A stretch of 64,000 nt of DNA from Guyanagaster necrorhizus (taxonomy: Eukaryota; Basidiomycota; Agaricomycetes; Agaricales; Physalacriaceae). The DNA lies in assembly GCF_019112545.1 (NCBI RefSeq), contig NW_025064897.1, positions 302,151-366,150 of the forward strand, given 5' to 3'. The stretch's first letter is position 1; the number at the start of each line of letters is the position of its first letter. Positions 1 through 11,497 of this stretch are shown here, piece after piece. Under the pieces are notes generated by a model, which did no database searches, had not been told where the DNA came from, and saw only the letters and a program-made list of their open reading frames with translations. The translations under genes were made by a program, and so were the position numbers.

Positions 1-1740
1 TTGCTATCTGTGCCCGATTTCCGTCTCTTGGAGCTGTGGCGACGACGACGGGTATGTCCATAGGCGCACTAACAGATTGAATCCGTCGTCTCCATTAACT
101 CTGCCATCTCGTCCCCTGGAATGAGGAGATATCAACATAATCCATACGACGGACACCCATGGATGGCTGCTTGGTCACCAAAAGGAGTCCTTCCCGAAGG
201 TCAATTATAGGTGAGCAGCAGCGTAGGCTATAGCACACATTCAGGTTGGGATCTCAGATATCTATGCGATCCAGGTGACTTTTCGTCGTTTGTGGCACAT
301 ATGAAGGAGATAGCAATCGTGAGTCTGTCATGGTCCGCCTTTTCTCGTTAATGGTGTGTGTTTGCCTAGGACAAAGGTGTCGACATTTTGCTCGTAGACT
401 CCAGAGACATACACGATGGTGAGGACGGAGAGAATTTTTCTGACGTATTTCAACATGCATCTTTTAGGTACCGGTCTATCTGACGGTTATTTGCCCGGCG
501 GTGTCGATGGCCGTGAGGTCAACTTGACCAGCTCTTCGAGCTCAAAGTGCTAACACAGCTTACTTCACACAAACCACTCAATTTTTAGCCCAACTCCTTA
601 CGATGTTATGGCCATCGAAAGTGGGTGCTTTTCTTGCTATGTTTTCGGCAATCTGACCTCCATTTTAGCCATGAACTCTATGTTTATGCTACATTCAGTC
701 TGCCCAATTGAGTCTAATTGTCCGCAGCAACTAACTTCCTGAATATTCAGGTATCAGAATTTAGCACCGAAGCTTAACGGGCGATACCTTTCATCGAATG
801 TCGATATCACTGTTGCCGATCAGAATCGATCTGCCTGTAGATAGTACGTACCACTTTTTTTCTAGCAATGGTGATGGGGGTAGTGATACCCCCAACCCTT
901 AGATCGGTTCGCCAAGTTCAAGATGCGAAAGTTAGTCTTCACTAGGAAGGCCACGACAGAAGATTTTATTAACGTACCATAATGCTGGAGGTCGATCAGT
1001 CACTGCTCTGGGAGTCATATTCGACTTCACCGGGAACGACTATAACACTACTGTTCAGAAGGTTGAGGATATGGTGAATGAGCCCCGGTAATTCTTCCCA
1101 TAATTACATCGAAGACGATGTACTTAAAAATATCAAAGTTTTTAGGAGGCATTCAAAAAGAACCTGACCTCTTGTTGGTGTTGAGATTCAGTTTTCACGG
1201 CTTTAATATCATATTCTATTTATATATATTTTACTGCTTACCTTATACTTTGACATTTTTTTTGTACCTTATTGACTTGACTCGGAACCACCACTGTCCT
1301 TACTTTATACGACGAAGTATACCCTTCCTTCGAGTCCAATACGCCTTCCTCCGAATCGCCAGCACCTAAATTCCAACAGTTGGCTGGTAGGTCCAGTCCC
1401 GTATTCGTAAGAAAGAGTTGTCCGGATCATTATGATAGACACATGCCTGTTGCTCGTGACAAATGTTGATATTATTGGATGTCTCTTTCTGTCAGTGTCT
1501 CCGGTACTGATCCACATCTGGCTCATAGGGCCTTTCGTTTTCGATGCTGTACGCGCTGTTCATCCAATGACAACCATTATTACTCTCGGCGGTTAGTGAT
1601 GTCTGTTGTTCGATTATCCGACCTAAAATCTAACATGTACAATTCCAGGTCACACTCATATCCGAGATTGCCTCAGGGTTTTACGTGGTCATAAACTCCG
1701 GTTCACAAGCCCCCAGGAACACCGAGTTCAACTGATGGAG
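1..1740 (+). pseudogene. Smn1-like 5'-nucleotidase/metallophosphatase, copy 1, broken and cut by the window edge
   Basis: This stretch aligns exon by exon with the intact gene that starts at 2144. It begins inside the signal-peptide exon and runs to the GHTHIRDC metal-binding exon near 1650-1670, after which the similarity fades. The Trp codon before the first metal motif has become TGA near 121-126 (TGG in the intact copy). One base is missing at the exon end that precedes the NHE motif (near 616-620). Exon sequences such as THGWLLGH and NHELYVYA are still readable, so it decayed after being a working gene. About a third of the family length, including the C-terminal domain, is absent. It lies in direct tandem with copy 2, which points to unequal crossing-over or local duplication. 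I am fairly sure it is a pseudogene; the left boundary cannot be seen. Confidence 0.8.
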
Positions 1741-2072
1741 ACATTGAATATACTCGTAAGATAGATATGGCACTGTTTCACTTTGTTACGGTCTGGAATC
1801 ATGTACCGTTACACTTCTAGAAAGCACGTCAGCCAGCAAGACTCTTCTTTTGCCCTGTCCTGATTAGACATAGGAACACAATCATTGAATCACCGGCCAT
1901 TCGACTTGAATTTCCCACTGAAGCCCGATAATTGCAATTTCCTCAAGGACTCTATGGACTACTGACGAAGCGGTAGAGGAAGTGGCACATCGCAAGTCAG
2001 TGTCCCGATCAAACAACTTCAACTTGTGCTCAGGGTCAGGGCCCTGAGCGGAATGACGCGAATACCCACACC

Positions 2073-2084
2073 CATGTGCACGTA
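2073..2084 (+). promoter_or_regulatory. Conserved CATGTGCACGTA element upstream of nucleotidase copy 2
   Basis: The 12-mer lies about 60 bases before the ATG at 2144. The same 12-mer is found upstream of the inverted copy 3 (minus strand, 16956-16967), although the sequence between it and the start codon has diverged between the copies. It contains an E-box-like GCACGT core resembling, but not matching, the CACGTG/T sites of Pho4-type bHLH factors. A regulatory role is inference. Confidence 0.3.
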
Positions 2085-2143
2085 AGGATCATGCCCATAA
2101 AGCGCTTGAACAGTGCTCCGTGTCAATACAGTCGACTTTCGTC

Positions 2144-4987
2144 ATGCTGATACAACTCTCGGCTGTCTTTGCTGTCATTTCCACCGCTTGGGCCTGTGCT
2201 GACGGCGATGGGCACGTCCATGAACATCCTAGGAGAGCAAATCCTTCGTCTCCACTAACCCCACCGACTCGACCATTGGAATGGGGCGATATCAATATCA
2301 TTCACACCACGGACAGTCATGGATGGCTTCTCGGTCACCAAAAGGCTTCGTTCCCAGAGCCTAACTACAGGTGAGTAGCTAGTATATCTAGGAATTCTGT
2401 ATGGTATCTTATATGGGGCCGTGCCAGTGGTGACCTAGGTGACTTTGCGTCGTTCGTGTCACATATGAAGAAGATAGCAGTCGTGAATAGGTGCCATCTA
2501 TGACTCTTCCAACTGATCATGATTCTCGTTTATGCTAGGAGAAAGATGTGGACCTTCTGCTCGTGGACTCCGGGGACCTACACGATGGTGAGTACGAAAC
2601 GAGTCACATCAGAATTATTTCGACCAACCTCAAATGAACAGGCACCGGTTTATCGGATGGTTACCCTCCCGGCGGTGTCGATGGTCATGAAGTCAGTTCG
2701 ACTGTTGTCATTCTCTTGTGTAACTAGTGACACTTTTCATTTCCTCAGACTACTAAGTTTCTCGCCGAACTTCCTTACGATGTCATGGCCATTGGAAAGT
2801 ACGCGACTCGTGAATCATTACATCATGGACTTTCTGATCGAACGTAGCCACGAATTATACGTTTATGCTGACACTCTTGACATGTCAGTCTGCCTAGTTG
2901 AATACCGCCTTTAGTAACCGCTCACTTCTCGTATTCACACAGGCATCTAAATCTGGCACCGAAGCTGAACGGTCGATATCTTTCGTCCAATGTCAACATT
3001 ACTTTGGCCGATCAGAACAACAACACTGTCGATGTACCTGTGGGTAGTACGTACAATGCTATTATTATGATAAGGTATAAAATGAATTAACATCTGTCTC
3101 CCTCAGGCCGATTTGCCAAGTTCAAGACGCAGAAGTAAGTCCCACTGAAGAGATTAGGTCTTTAAACGGAAGCGACTGTTAATGTTTCGTAACGTCATAT
3201 TAGGGGTCGAACGGTTACTGCGCTTGGAGTTATCTATGACTTCACCGGAAATGATCAAAACACCACTGTCCAGAAGGTCGAAGATATGGTCAAAGAGTCA
3301 TGGGTGCGTCTTCGTCACACCGAAAAGAATATACTGATGCACTTTTCATAGTTCTTGGAAGCTATCAAGGATGAACCTGACTTTTTTCTGCTAGCCGGGT
3401 CAGTCGCACCACCTCACTTTGCGAAAGGTACTGATCATTGCATCAATGACATAGACACATGCCCGTTTCTCGTGACAATTGTTGGTGCTTCTCGATGTGT
3501 CACCTCGTGCAAGAAAACTCTGTACTGATTCTAGGAACGGCCTCCAGGGCCTTTGGTTTTCAATGCCGTACGCGCCGTTCATGCAACAACGCCTATTCTC
3601 ATTCTCGGCGGTCAGTAATCTCCCTCACCCTATACTCAATACTTCCAAGATTATTTATATGGTGGCAGGTCACACTCACATCCGGGACTGCCGTGAGTGA
3701 TCAACGTTCTTCCGATCGTGTTACGCATGAGGTTAATGCATTGAGTACATTACTAGTTCAACTTGACGGCCGATCTATGTCACTGGAAAGCGGGCGTTAT
3801 ATGGAGACTGTTGGTTGGATGAGTACGTCAGTCGCGCCGTTTCGGCCTGTCATAATTCATGTGTTTCCATTCAGGTGTTAAGCTTGACGGCACGAATGGG
3901 TCCAACAATCTTACTTTTAGCCGACGCTACTTAGATACTAATCGTGTCACTTATGAGGTACAATTTTTATTCTCACTCATGTCCCTCCTGACTTGGCTTT
4001 CAGTATCACACCCAAGAAAACCAGGCTTCTTTCGATACAAAGAAAGGACAAGCAATCACTGCGGGACTGCTTCAGCTCGCTGTTGACTTTGACTTAAACT
4101 TTACATTCGGAATAGCCCCACATGACTTTACACTCACCCGGTACGTGTTTCGTGTCATCAATATTCCAATGAAAGTCCTCATACTTTGACTATCATAGGG
4201 CGCCATATCCCTCCAACGACTCACAATTATCCCTCTTTGCTGAATTGGTATGAACTATTTCGTCTCCAACATCCAGCATCACAGAAAGACTTTTAGGCTA
4301 CACCGTATGCGTTATCTGTCAACAACAGTCGTGCCAACAACCCCAACTATATGCTCGTCAACTCCGGTTCGCAGCGCTTCGATATTTATGCCGGAACGTT
4401 CACCAAGAATGATCAGCTTACTGCATCTCCGTTCACGGACATATTCTTCTACATACCTGAGGTTCCGCTTTCTGTGGCCCTGGATACTCTGCAGATAATG
4501 AATGAGAATGGTTCAGAAAATCGGAAGAGAAGCTTGGGGCGGGAGGAAGAGCTATACAGACGAGGAGATGTCCGAGCCAGGTATATGGACTGGCTAAGCG
4601 AAATGGGGCAACGATCCATCGATCTAGGAAGGCGCGATACAAATAATTTGACGTTGGGATATGTTACTACTGATGTAAGTCCTCATTATCCTCGCTTCCT
4701 CGCCATTCTCATTCCCATTCCAGTCCTGCCCGGGTGTTGGCGACGATATCATTCACACACCACTTCCCTTTTACTCTATACCTGACTTTATCGCGTCCAT
4801 CCCACCGGACGTCTCGAACGACACACTTATCGACTTCGTCTTCGTCGACTTCGTAGTGGATCAGGTGGTGGAGACTTTGAATATTGTACAGTCGGACAAG
4901 GAATATGTGTCGGGTGACGTGGGGACATATAGTACGCTTGAGACAAGCGAAGTCCTAGGTATATACGCGCAGTTTGCGTGGAACTAG
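2144..4987 (+). CDS. Secreted 5'-nucleotidase-like calcineurin-type metallophosphatase (yeast Smn1/YHR202W family), intact copy
   Basis: I resolved 19 exons: 2144-2370, 2428-2482, 2539-2587, 2642-2691, 2749-2798, 2848-2883, 2943-3046, 3107-3134, 3204-3303, 3352-3398, 3455-3480, 3548-3610, 3669-3692, 3757-3822, 3875-3957, 4004-4140, 4199-4247, 4297-4674 and 4724-4987. All introns are GT-AG. The exons sum to 1836 bases, giving 611 residues plus TAG, close to the yeast family member. The protein opens with a hydrophobic signal peptide ([17 protein letters not shown]). The binuclear-metal motifs follow in the usual order: [26 protein letters not shown]...DNWPLVFNA and GGHTHIRDC. The C-terminal part is the nucleotidase-type substrate domain. 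The expected reaction is hydrolysis of nucleoside monophosphates or related phosphoesters, outside the cell or in the vacuole. The ATG at 2144 is chosen because it gives the signal peptide. The family call is firm; the exact substrate is inferred. Confidence 0.9.
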
Positions 4988-5847
4988 AGATGTCTTCGTT
5001 TAGCTGGATCGCTGTTGTCCCTCTTGGTGCCATTCTGTTCTCTAACATTTCTCGGGTATACTACTTAGTCGAATACAATGCAAACAAATGAGCTGATGGA
5101 ACAACGCCGTCTAGTTATAAGTATTCAAACAATGTACTGTTAGGACGATACCGAAGTCATGACAGTTACCTCATCCAACTAAACACCTTGGTCTGCAGTT
5201 GCAACCCATCCTCTCTTCATCTTCCCAGCATCCTTGACTCATTTCTTCCATACATGAGTCAGTCCACCTCTGCTCCCTTCTACCTTTTCTTGTCTTCTTC
5301 CGTTGCCGTTCTATGAAAGCCATCAGTTGAACATAGAGACGTTGTCCAGTGTTTCAATCGAGTGACATCGATTATTTAAGTTTTTCACCCTTGGTCTAGA
5401 CGCAGAAAGTTCCAAAGTGGGGGAGGAAGATGGTAATAGGAAGAGGGATGGTTTTTTGGAGGTGAGGACCAGATGGAACAATGCTGAATGGAAGAAGGAA
5501 CAATTTCAACGGTTGGGAGCGTCTCCGGTACTGGTATTTCCGCCACTGCCTGACGCAGGCGGCAGTCGTCAGCTCTGTACGTATAAATAGGAAGATGTAA
5601 CCTTCATCTGCACGAGGTGGAGACAAATCAGTTTTATCTTTATGGTATTCACAGCAGCCTCCATTTCTATGGTGGATTCTTCTGCTGAAGAAGGTTGGTT
5701 TGGTTTCTCCTGTGTCGTGTCTAATGGGACCACCTCATAGTCCAGCCTCACTGTCGCCCTCCAGCAAATGTTATTCATTTATGTCGATATCAGAGGCAAT
5801 GCTCTCGGCGGCGCCCCAGGGCTTTATGAACCTATGCTCTTACCTTT
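4988..5847. other. Intergenic, no supported gene
   Basis: About 860 bases between the nucleotidase and the next, minus-strand, gene. The first part is presumably 3' UTR. Only short open stretches without recognisable motifs are present on either strand (for example a 69-codon minus-strand stretch at 5569-5778). I see no repeat or RNA gene that I could support. Confidence 0.5.
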
Positions 5848-6317
5848 TCATTCCTTCGTATTGTCACCGCTACCGAAGAGAGATTGCAGTAGATCAAGGG
5901 TTTCACGGTTTTCCGCAGTCAAATCAAAAGGCGTGTCAGGAAGAGATTGAGATTGAGATTGAGACGGCGCTGTCGGTGTCATCTTCTGTACAGCTGAAGA
6001 GGAAGGCTGGCCGAAACGTTCCTGGAATCCTCCCCCAAAGATGTGTCGCGACTCGCGAACGGCATTCTGCTGTTTCTCCAGATAATCCTCAGCGTCGTCT
6101 CTTTCCTCCAAAGGAACTCTGCCTCCCAAAAAGACACCCGCCAGGTGTTCTCCTTCCCACCGTCTCGTATCGATAGTTCTCCGAGCGCGAACAAGTATGC
6201 ATGGGCACCCTTTCCTCTGTGGGACCCATGATTGCCAGATTCATGACTTACTTTGGATGCGATATACACTACTAGTATCCTCTTCGGCCTACCGTCCGTT
6301 AAAACGGCACGTGCCAT
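5848..6317 (-). CDS. Small hypothetical protein, about 145 residues, two exons
   Basis: Reading leftward from an ATG at 6317, a short first exon encodes MARAVLTDGRPKRILVVY and ends at a GTAAGT donor. A 35-base intron ending in CCACAG restores an open frame that runs to TGA at 5848-5850. The second exon carries a segment rich in Glu, Asp and Gln (VPLEERDDAEDYLEKQQNAV), then a Ser/Gln repeat (QSQSQS), and ends with a short helical tail. No signal peptide or membrane segment is visible, and I do not recognise the family. The 35-base intron is short even for a basidiomycete, so the first exon is the uncertain part. The gene is divergent from the F-box locus, with only about 20 bases between the two ATGs, so they may share a promoter. 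Confidence 0.5.
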
Positions 6318-6337
6318 CCGAGTCTCGCTCTTTCACC

Positions 6338-7292
6338 ATGACTACGTTTCCTCCAGAGCTTGTAGAGATAATCGTACATCAAGTCTGGTACTCTCAAATG
6401 CCGTCCACCATCCGAAAGTCGTTCATGGCCGCTTGCCTCAGCATCAACCGAACGTGGAAAGCCGTATATGGCCCTATTGCCTCTCAAGATATGTATATCA
6501 CCAACCTCACATTCCTGGACTATCTGTGCGACATCGCCCAGTCCAGGAAATCCATTATCTACCATGACTTCATCCCCCGGCTTACCCGTACCATTACTTG
6601 CTTCGTCGACCTCCGAGAAAACGAAAGGGAAGGAGCAGTGAAAGAGGTGTATGCGCTACCTAGCATCCGTGGTTTCTAAGCTCTGTTTCCGCTTGTTCCG
6701 TATATATCTTTCAAAATCGTTTGGATCGGCATTGGGTGGTATTCATCTTTACAGTTCCTCCGTGGTATTCCCATTCGTACCTGTTACGACCGATTCCTGT
6801 TTGATGTCTCCCCCAAACGCTGGAGGAGGTGAATGGACGTGTATGTTTCCATCATAGACTTGGACCCTTCGGCGGTCATACACGACTGTGACTGGTCTGA
6901 CGTGTTTTGCAAATTGCTCAGAGTCGGTGTTCCCGACCTCAATTTTTGGCTTTTTCTAACACTGGAACTTGACGTGGGGCAGTATGATGGGTTGGTAATT
7001 GACGGAGCCCGACACTTCCGTCAAACTACATATATAGCTGAAAGCAAGATTGGAGGCTGGGATTCGAAGGAGATTGATCAGTGCTTGTGGATGGCTTCCA
7101 AAGGGCATCACTGTACGTGATTAGAGTCAGTTCCATCTAAATTGTCTAACATCCTCGCCAGGGTTCCGCCGTCTTACCAGTCGCTTCTGCCGCTGGGAGT
7201 ATGAAAACCGTGCAGAGTTTTTTTTACCTTACCCACGTCTCTGGGCTAGGAATGGTGTAGAGTCCCTCCTCGAGAGGGAGAATTTGGGCTGA
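6338..7292 (+). pseudogene. F-box-like protein gene, probably inactivated by frameshifts
   Basis: The ATG at 6338 opens with MTTFPPELVEIIVHQVW, the usual F-box N-terminus of agaricomycete F-box proteins, which act as substrate adaptors of SCF ubiquitin ligases. The first frame stops at about 6679. Plausible continuation lies in a second frame near 6655-6700, a third frame near 6700-6828 (RTCYDRFLFDVSPKRWRR) and the original type of coding again from 6833 (DLDPSAVIHDCDWSDVF). A clean GT-AG intron (7113-7161) joins GHHW to FRRLTSRFCRWEYENRAEFF, ending at TGA 7290-7292. Introns do not explain the middle part, because the needed spans are too short. I therefore favour two or three frameshifts in an otherwise recent gene. 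It could still be functional if I have missed an unusual splice. Confidence 0.55.
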
Positions 7293-7310
7293 AGAAATGC
7301 TATGCTTCTA

Positions 7311-8775
7311 GTACGTATGGAGCTGCTATACATGTAGAGCTATTGTTCACTGGCACCCGTTGCGGTCCTTGCTATGGCCGGATCCATCTCGGTTCTTGAT
7401 TGCCGAATATGCCAATGTTTTCTGTTACATGTCGGTGTTGTAAGAATATCTGTCTAATTGTAAGGCCTTGAAGCTGGAATTTGGTGCTCATTCCTGTACA
7501 AGAAGAATTTTCATCTATACGCTATTCGGATTAGTCCTCTTAGTAAATCACGATGCAGCACACGTCACGACAACAGTCCTTTTCAGCGTAGTGCTACTGG
7601 TCACATTTTAAAACCTGTCAGCTAAAATTCTCGAGCTGGGACAATGCTCATCGACATTATTCTCCCTCTCTTTCTCTTTCCTGCCCTCACGGCGCTCGAG
7701 GTGACAAACATTTTGCCCAGTTTACAATTCCTTGGCCCAGCAATCCGACCTTATTGCAAGTCGGGCTCACCTTATTTCATTCCTCACACCAACATCGCTT
7801 TCTTCGACACTCGGCTTTGCGGTATAGTCTCTGTGTTCCATGTCGTCATGAAACCAGAGCTCATGCCTTTCCTCGTCTACTTCCTCGCAACTATGGCTCC
7901 AGTTGCCGTCCTCTATCAATCCTTCGAGTCTGCGAGAAAAGGCCGTCGGTTCACCACCAGTCATTCAGCCCTCTTATTCGGCACCCTTGGTCAGTTGGTA
8001 ACATTCGCAGCTGTGATGCCGTTCTACTGGATATGCGAAATCTTGTCGGGTCGCGCTGAGAGACAGAAGGGCGGGAAGGTCACTCAGGCGCATGCAGAGG
8101 CGGCGGTCTTTGGACTTTTCGTGGGATGGATCATCCCCACGGTGGTAATGGTCGCCATGCAGGATCCAGGAATTACAGGACTCTGGCAGTTCGCACCTAT
8201 CATCGGCTTCATCTCAGGCAGCGTCCATCTCCTCTTCCGCCCTCCTACTGTGCACTCGCAGTCAGGCTTCCGTACCGTCCAAGCAGCCTATATCGGCGCG
8301 TTTCTCGTGGCATCATCCCTCCATCTTTCCACTGTCTCCAAGTTCAAGTCGCTGGATGACATTCTCGCCTTCTTTCTCCCAGCATCATATGCAATAGCGC
8401 CGACCGAAGCTCTTTTGTGGCATACCGCGAACCTCTTCCAATGGGATTTCGCTGTAGGAGCTGGGAGCTGTCTTCTTGGTGCTCTGTGGTTTGCTCGGAG
8501 CGTATCGCAGTTGATAGGGCTAGCAGCGTGGATTATGGTTGGCTCTGTGGCTGTTGGGCCTGGTGCAGCGTTTGCGGCCATCGCGTTATGGAGGGAGTCA
8601 CGGCTGAGCGAGTCATATCATTATGAAGAGAGACGGAAAACATTGTGATATCTATAGATACGAAAGCAAAAGCTTATAGGGACACTTGTTCTCCCCGCCT
8701 GACATTCTCGTCGTTCGCTTCTGTATATCCAACGATCTCAGCCTCCAGAGCATATACATCGTTGCACCTGAGCAA
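7311..8775 (+). repeat. Left copy of duplicated segment B (inverted relative to 18147-19533)
   Basis: From the GTACGTATG at about 7311 to GAGCAAT at about 8774 this segment matches the reverse complement of 18147-19533. It includes the whole membrane-protein gene, its upstream region and the last codons of the convergent neighbour. Coding identity is nearly complete (two residue differences in 334). The left copy has about 75 extra bases near 7370-7447 that the right copy lacks. The sequences part abruptly at 8775/18147, inside the convergent gene. Confidence 0.85.
7644..8648 (+). CDS. Polytopic membrane protein, 334 residues, single exon (left copy)
   Basis: One uninterrupted frame from ATG 7644 to TGA 8648. 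The first 18 residues are hydrophobic, followed by a soluble loop. Roughly seven to eight further hydrophobic segments lie near residues 72-95, 106-130, 150-170, 178-197, 213-232, 240-260 and 275-320. The C-terminus is short, charged and cytoplasm-like (YHYEERRKTL). There are no ATP-binding or transporter signatures that I can name. Proteins of this size and layout occur in fungi, some near secondary-metabolite genes, but I cannot assign a function. Unlike nearly every neighbour it has no introns. The upstream region is part of the duplicated block, so both copies should share regulation. The two copies differ at only two residues (I/V in CGIVS, M/V in AAWIMVG), so at least one is probably under constraint or very recently made. 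Confidence 0.8.
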   Translation: MLIDIILPLFLFPALTALEVTNILPSLQFLGPAIRPYCKSGSPYFIPHTNIAFFDTRLCGIVSVFHVVMKPELMPFLVYFLATMAPVAVLYQSFESARKGRRFTTSHSALLFGTLGQLVTFAAVMPFYWICEILSGRAERQKGGKVTQAHAEAAVFGLFVGWIIPTVVMVAMQDPGITGLWQFAPIIGFISGSVHLLFRPPTVHSQSGFRTVQAAYIGAFLVASSLHLSTVSKFKSLDDILAFFLPASYAIAPTEALLWHTANLFQWDFAVGAGSCLLGALWFARSVSQLIGLAAWIMVGSVAVGPGAAFAAIALWRESRLSESYHYEERRKTL

Positions 8776-9119
8776 TTTCCTAAGCATGGGAATGGACACA
8801 TTCAAAATTTTAAAAAAGGAAGCCTGCTGCAGTAGATTTCTACCAGGCAGTGGGGCGAGCATCCAGCGGAGGTAGGTGGGGATCGATGGCACAAGAGGAT
8901 AGCCTTGGCAACGAGGGAAGCGATGTCGGTCAAGTAAAAATGCTCGACAGCGCTGATGACGCTCTCCACATCTCCGGGGAGCGACATGGAAAACCTGACG
9001 TCGGCAGTAAGAAGATCTTCAGACATGTATTCCACCAGCCAGGATGTTCCAAGGGCGAAGGTGTCAAGGACATTGGAAATAGCAGGTTCATGGTTGGTGG
9101 TAGTGATGGAAGAGGGCAA
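8674..9119 (-). CDS. Hypothetical protein; 3' end is a transplanted fragment
   Basis: On the minus strand a frame at 9119-8802 encodes a segment with no stop for about 105 codons (SNVLDTFALGTSWLVEYMSE and further), which I do not recognise. A second, overlapping minus-strand frame ends at 8674 with RCNDVYALEAEIVGYTEAND. That tail is identical to the C-terminus of the hypothetical gene at 17754-18247, because segment B carries the end of that gene. The junction at 8775 therefore lies inside what looks like coding sequence. Whether an intron joins the two frames, or the tail is simply debris, cannot be decided by reading. No in-frame ATG is visible for the upstream part (it opens from a TTG), so a further 5' exon may exist around 9120-9240. 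Confidence 0.35.
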
Positions 9120-9310
9120 TCAATGCTGCGCTGTGTTTGTCTTTCCAGGCCGTTCCTCCTTTTCCTTTCGGAATTCGAATAGAGCCAGAACAGTTGTTCC
9201 ATCGATCCTTTGCATGTACAATGACGAACGTTTCTCGTCGAGCTAGCCCGCGGTTCCCATCCGTATCCCTTCCGTTGTCCTTCTCTATCTCTCAGGCCCG
9301 TCTTCCGGTG

Positions 9311-9318
9311 TATAAAAG
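9311..9318 (+). promoter_or_regulatory. TATA box of the histidine acid phosphatase gene
   Basis: TATAAAAG lies 35 bases before the ATG at 9353, in a pyrimidine-rich stretch. This is the usual core-promoter layout of well expressed basidiomycete genes. Confidence 0.6.
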
Positions 9319-9352
9319 TCGTATGGAAATTTAGTTGTCGCCCAGGCCCGTG

Positions 9353-11055
9353 ATGCCCTCCTTCACCGCTTTCGCGCTGTCTCTCTTCTTCGTTTCGGTC
9401 GCTCACGGTATTCCGTTCAACCCCCTTCATCATTCCGGGCCGGCATCGCCGTATTTCGACGCGCCTTCGCAGTTTGGCATCTCAAAGGAAACGCCTGAAG
9501 GATGTGTTGTTGATCAGGCCGCATATATCCTTCGGCACGGCTCGTACGTCCAACTTCTTGGCTTGTTATCTCAGACTGACGTGCAGGATAGTCGGTATCC
9601 TGAGCCAGGCTCTTACACAGGCTGGCAGGACCTTTACAACAAGTTCCAGAACCATACCTACTCTGCGCGGGGACCTCTCAAATTCATCTCGTCTTGGGTT
9701 CCACCGATTGACGACGAAGACCATCAGCCTCTGTACCTGTCGAGTACCGGTGCTGGTGAAGCTTTCGCCCTTGGCGTGGATCTGCGAAAACGATATAAAT
9801 TCACCCCAGGTGGGGAGAACTTCACCGCCTGGTAAGTTGCAAACCGCTGTATCTCCAATGACTTCCTAACGATATCCTACATAGGTCTGCTGGTCAACAA
9901 CGATGCGTAGATACAACTACCTATTTCCTGCGAGGTTATCTCTCTCAAGGAAACTACATCAACGACACAAACTCCAACCGAGGGTACATTGTTACCCTTC
10001 CGGACTCTGTGAACGATACCTACGCTGACTCGCTGACCACGTCTGCATCGTGCCCTGCATATTCCAATGCAAGTAATGGATCTGCCATCAGTACTGCATA
10101 CAGGGCTCTGTATCAGAGTACAATGGCAGAGAGGCTGAATCAGTTCCTGGAAGGAGACCTGGTTCTGGACGCAACCGATGTTGGGGTAATGGGCGACCTC
10201 TGTGGCTTTCTCTACGAGGTTAGCGGTGATCGTAGATTCTGCGACGTATTTGAGGGTACAACAATCTCCCCCATTCAACTTGCTTACTGACATGTTCTCC
10301 AGAATCGGAATGGCTGGACTACGAATACGCCCACGACTTGAATTATTATTATGGGTTTGTCGTTTATTCTGCTCACGCAGCCGAAAGCTAATGCTTTCTA
10401 GGTCCGGGCCAGGGAATGCTTTATCGGCTACTGTTGGTTACTCATGGGTGAAGGCTATTTCGGACCTCTTCGAAGTTGGCCCCAACAATACGGTAGAAGG
10501 TGGCACTGTGGTTCCGCCTCCACTCATTATGGGTTTCACGGTATGGTTAATTAACCGTATCCAGCTTCAGTCCTAACTAAACATCGTTCGTAGCATGACA
10601 ACAATCTCCCTCCTATCATATCTGCCCTTGGCTTGTGGAACACGTCGAACTCTGGCATCTACCCTCTATCCAAGACTCAGCGGCGACCGGACCGGATGTT
10701 CCGCTCTTCATATCTTGTAGCGTTCCGCGGATACGTCGCTCTCGAGAGATTGGCCTGCTCGACTGGGAATAGCAGTGATACCGTGTACCATGTCGCCAAC
10801 CAGACGACGGCCACAGGTCATGAAAGTGTGTACGTACGAGTAAGAGTGAACAGTGCACCTGTTCCCATTCCTGGATGTGCTTATGGTCCCGGATCGATGT
10901 GTCCTTTGGATCATTTTGTGTCCTATGTGAATGTGGATATGAAGGCCGTGGCAGGTGATTTTGGCGAAAGGTGTGGGCTGGAAGAATCCGTTGATACTTT
11001 GCAGTTTTTGACCCAGGATAGTGATAGCTATGGTCATCAGATCGTGTCGATATAG
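9353..11055 (+). CDS. Secreted histidine acid phosphatase (phytase-like branch), intact
   Basis: Six exons are clear: 9353-9543, 9592-9831, 9885-10255, 10303-10354, 10402-10540 and 10594-11055. They sum to 1455 bases, giving 484 residues, the normal size for the family. A signal peptide (MPSFTAFALSLFFVSVAHG) opens the protein. The catalytic RHGSRYPE motif, whose His forms the phospho-intermediate, is split by the first intron and restored exactly by splicing. The proton-donor pair FTHDNN follows in the last exon, along with family-typical YEYAHDLNYYY and GPGNALSATVGY segments. Cysteines are paired as expected for a secreted glycoprotein, with several N-glycosylation sites (NHT, NDT, NAS, NGS). 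The likely role is extracellular release of phosphate from phosphomonoesters, possibly phytate. The phytase-versus-acid-phosphatase assignment is open. The ATG at 9353 gives the signal peptide and follows a TATA box. Confidence 0.92.
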
Positions 11056-11497
11056 CAGTATATGTATACAAAATGTTACTGTAGTTCCGCAAGGAGAATG
11101 TGTCATGACCGTTGTTGTACGAAATGCACAGCTTGCCCTTGGTTTATTTTCAATCAATATTACTTACGGATAGGAAATCTGGCAAATCGTGGATAGAAGC
11201 CGACAGCCAAGAAGTGCAGCCAATGGTGTCTAGAAGTAAGACCGTTCCTTGTTCTAGAAGCGATATCAGATGAGTTCCAGAAGATGACGCATTAGCCTGG
11301 CTGAATCTCAACAGGACGAAAAAACCAACATCTCATACAAGAAAGTAGTAGAAGAGCGTGCGTGACAGAGCAGTCTCAAGCCTTTATGATATTTCAGCAG
11401 ATACATAGGCGAGGAGCAATGCTGAAATAGATCAACAGGAGTATATGAACTGAGCGTAAAATGTCGCCACGACTCATGTCAAGAACAATCACGACGA
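11056..11497. other. Intergenic between convergent HAP and P450 loci
   Basis: About 440 bases holding the 3' ends of two convergent loci. I see no further gene or repeat. Confidence 0.5.

Noticed and set aside
2519..2914. 131-codon open frame, also present in copy 3 (16009-16521)
   Set aside because: It spans introns and exons of the nucleotidase in a wrong frame. Its conservation reflects DNA identity of the duplicate, not protein selection.
5700..6176. 158-codon plus-strand frame
   Set aside because: Lies antisense to the better supported minus-strand gene 5848-6317, with no motifs of its own.
8930..9433. 167-codon minus-strand frame upstream of the acid phosphatase
   Set aside because: Overlaps the acid phosphatase promoter and first exon and is out of frame with the neighbouring minus-strand coding segment; likely a shadow.
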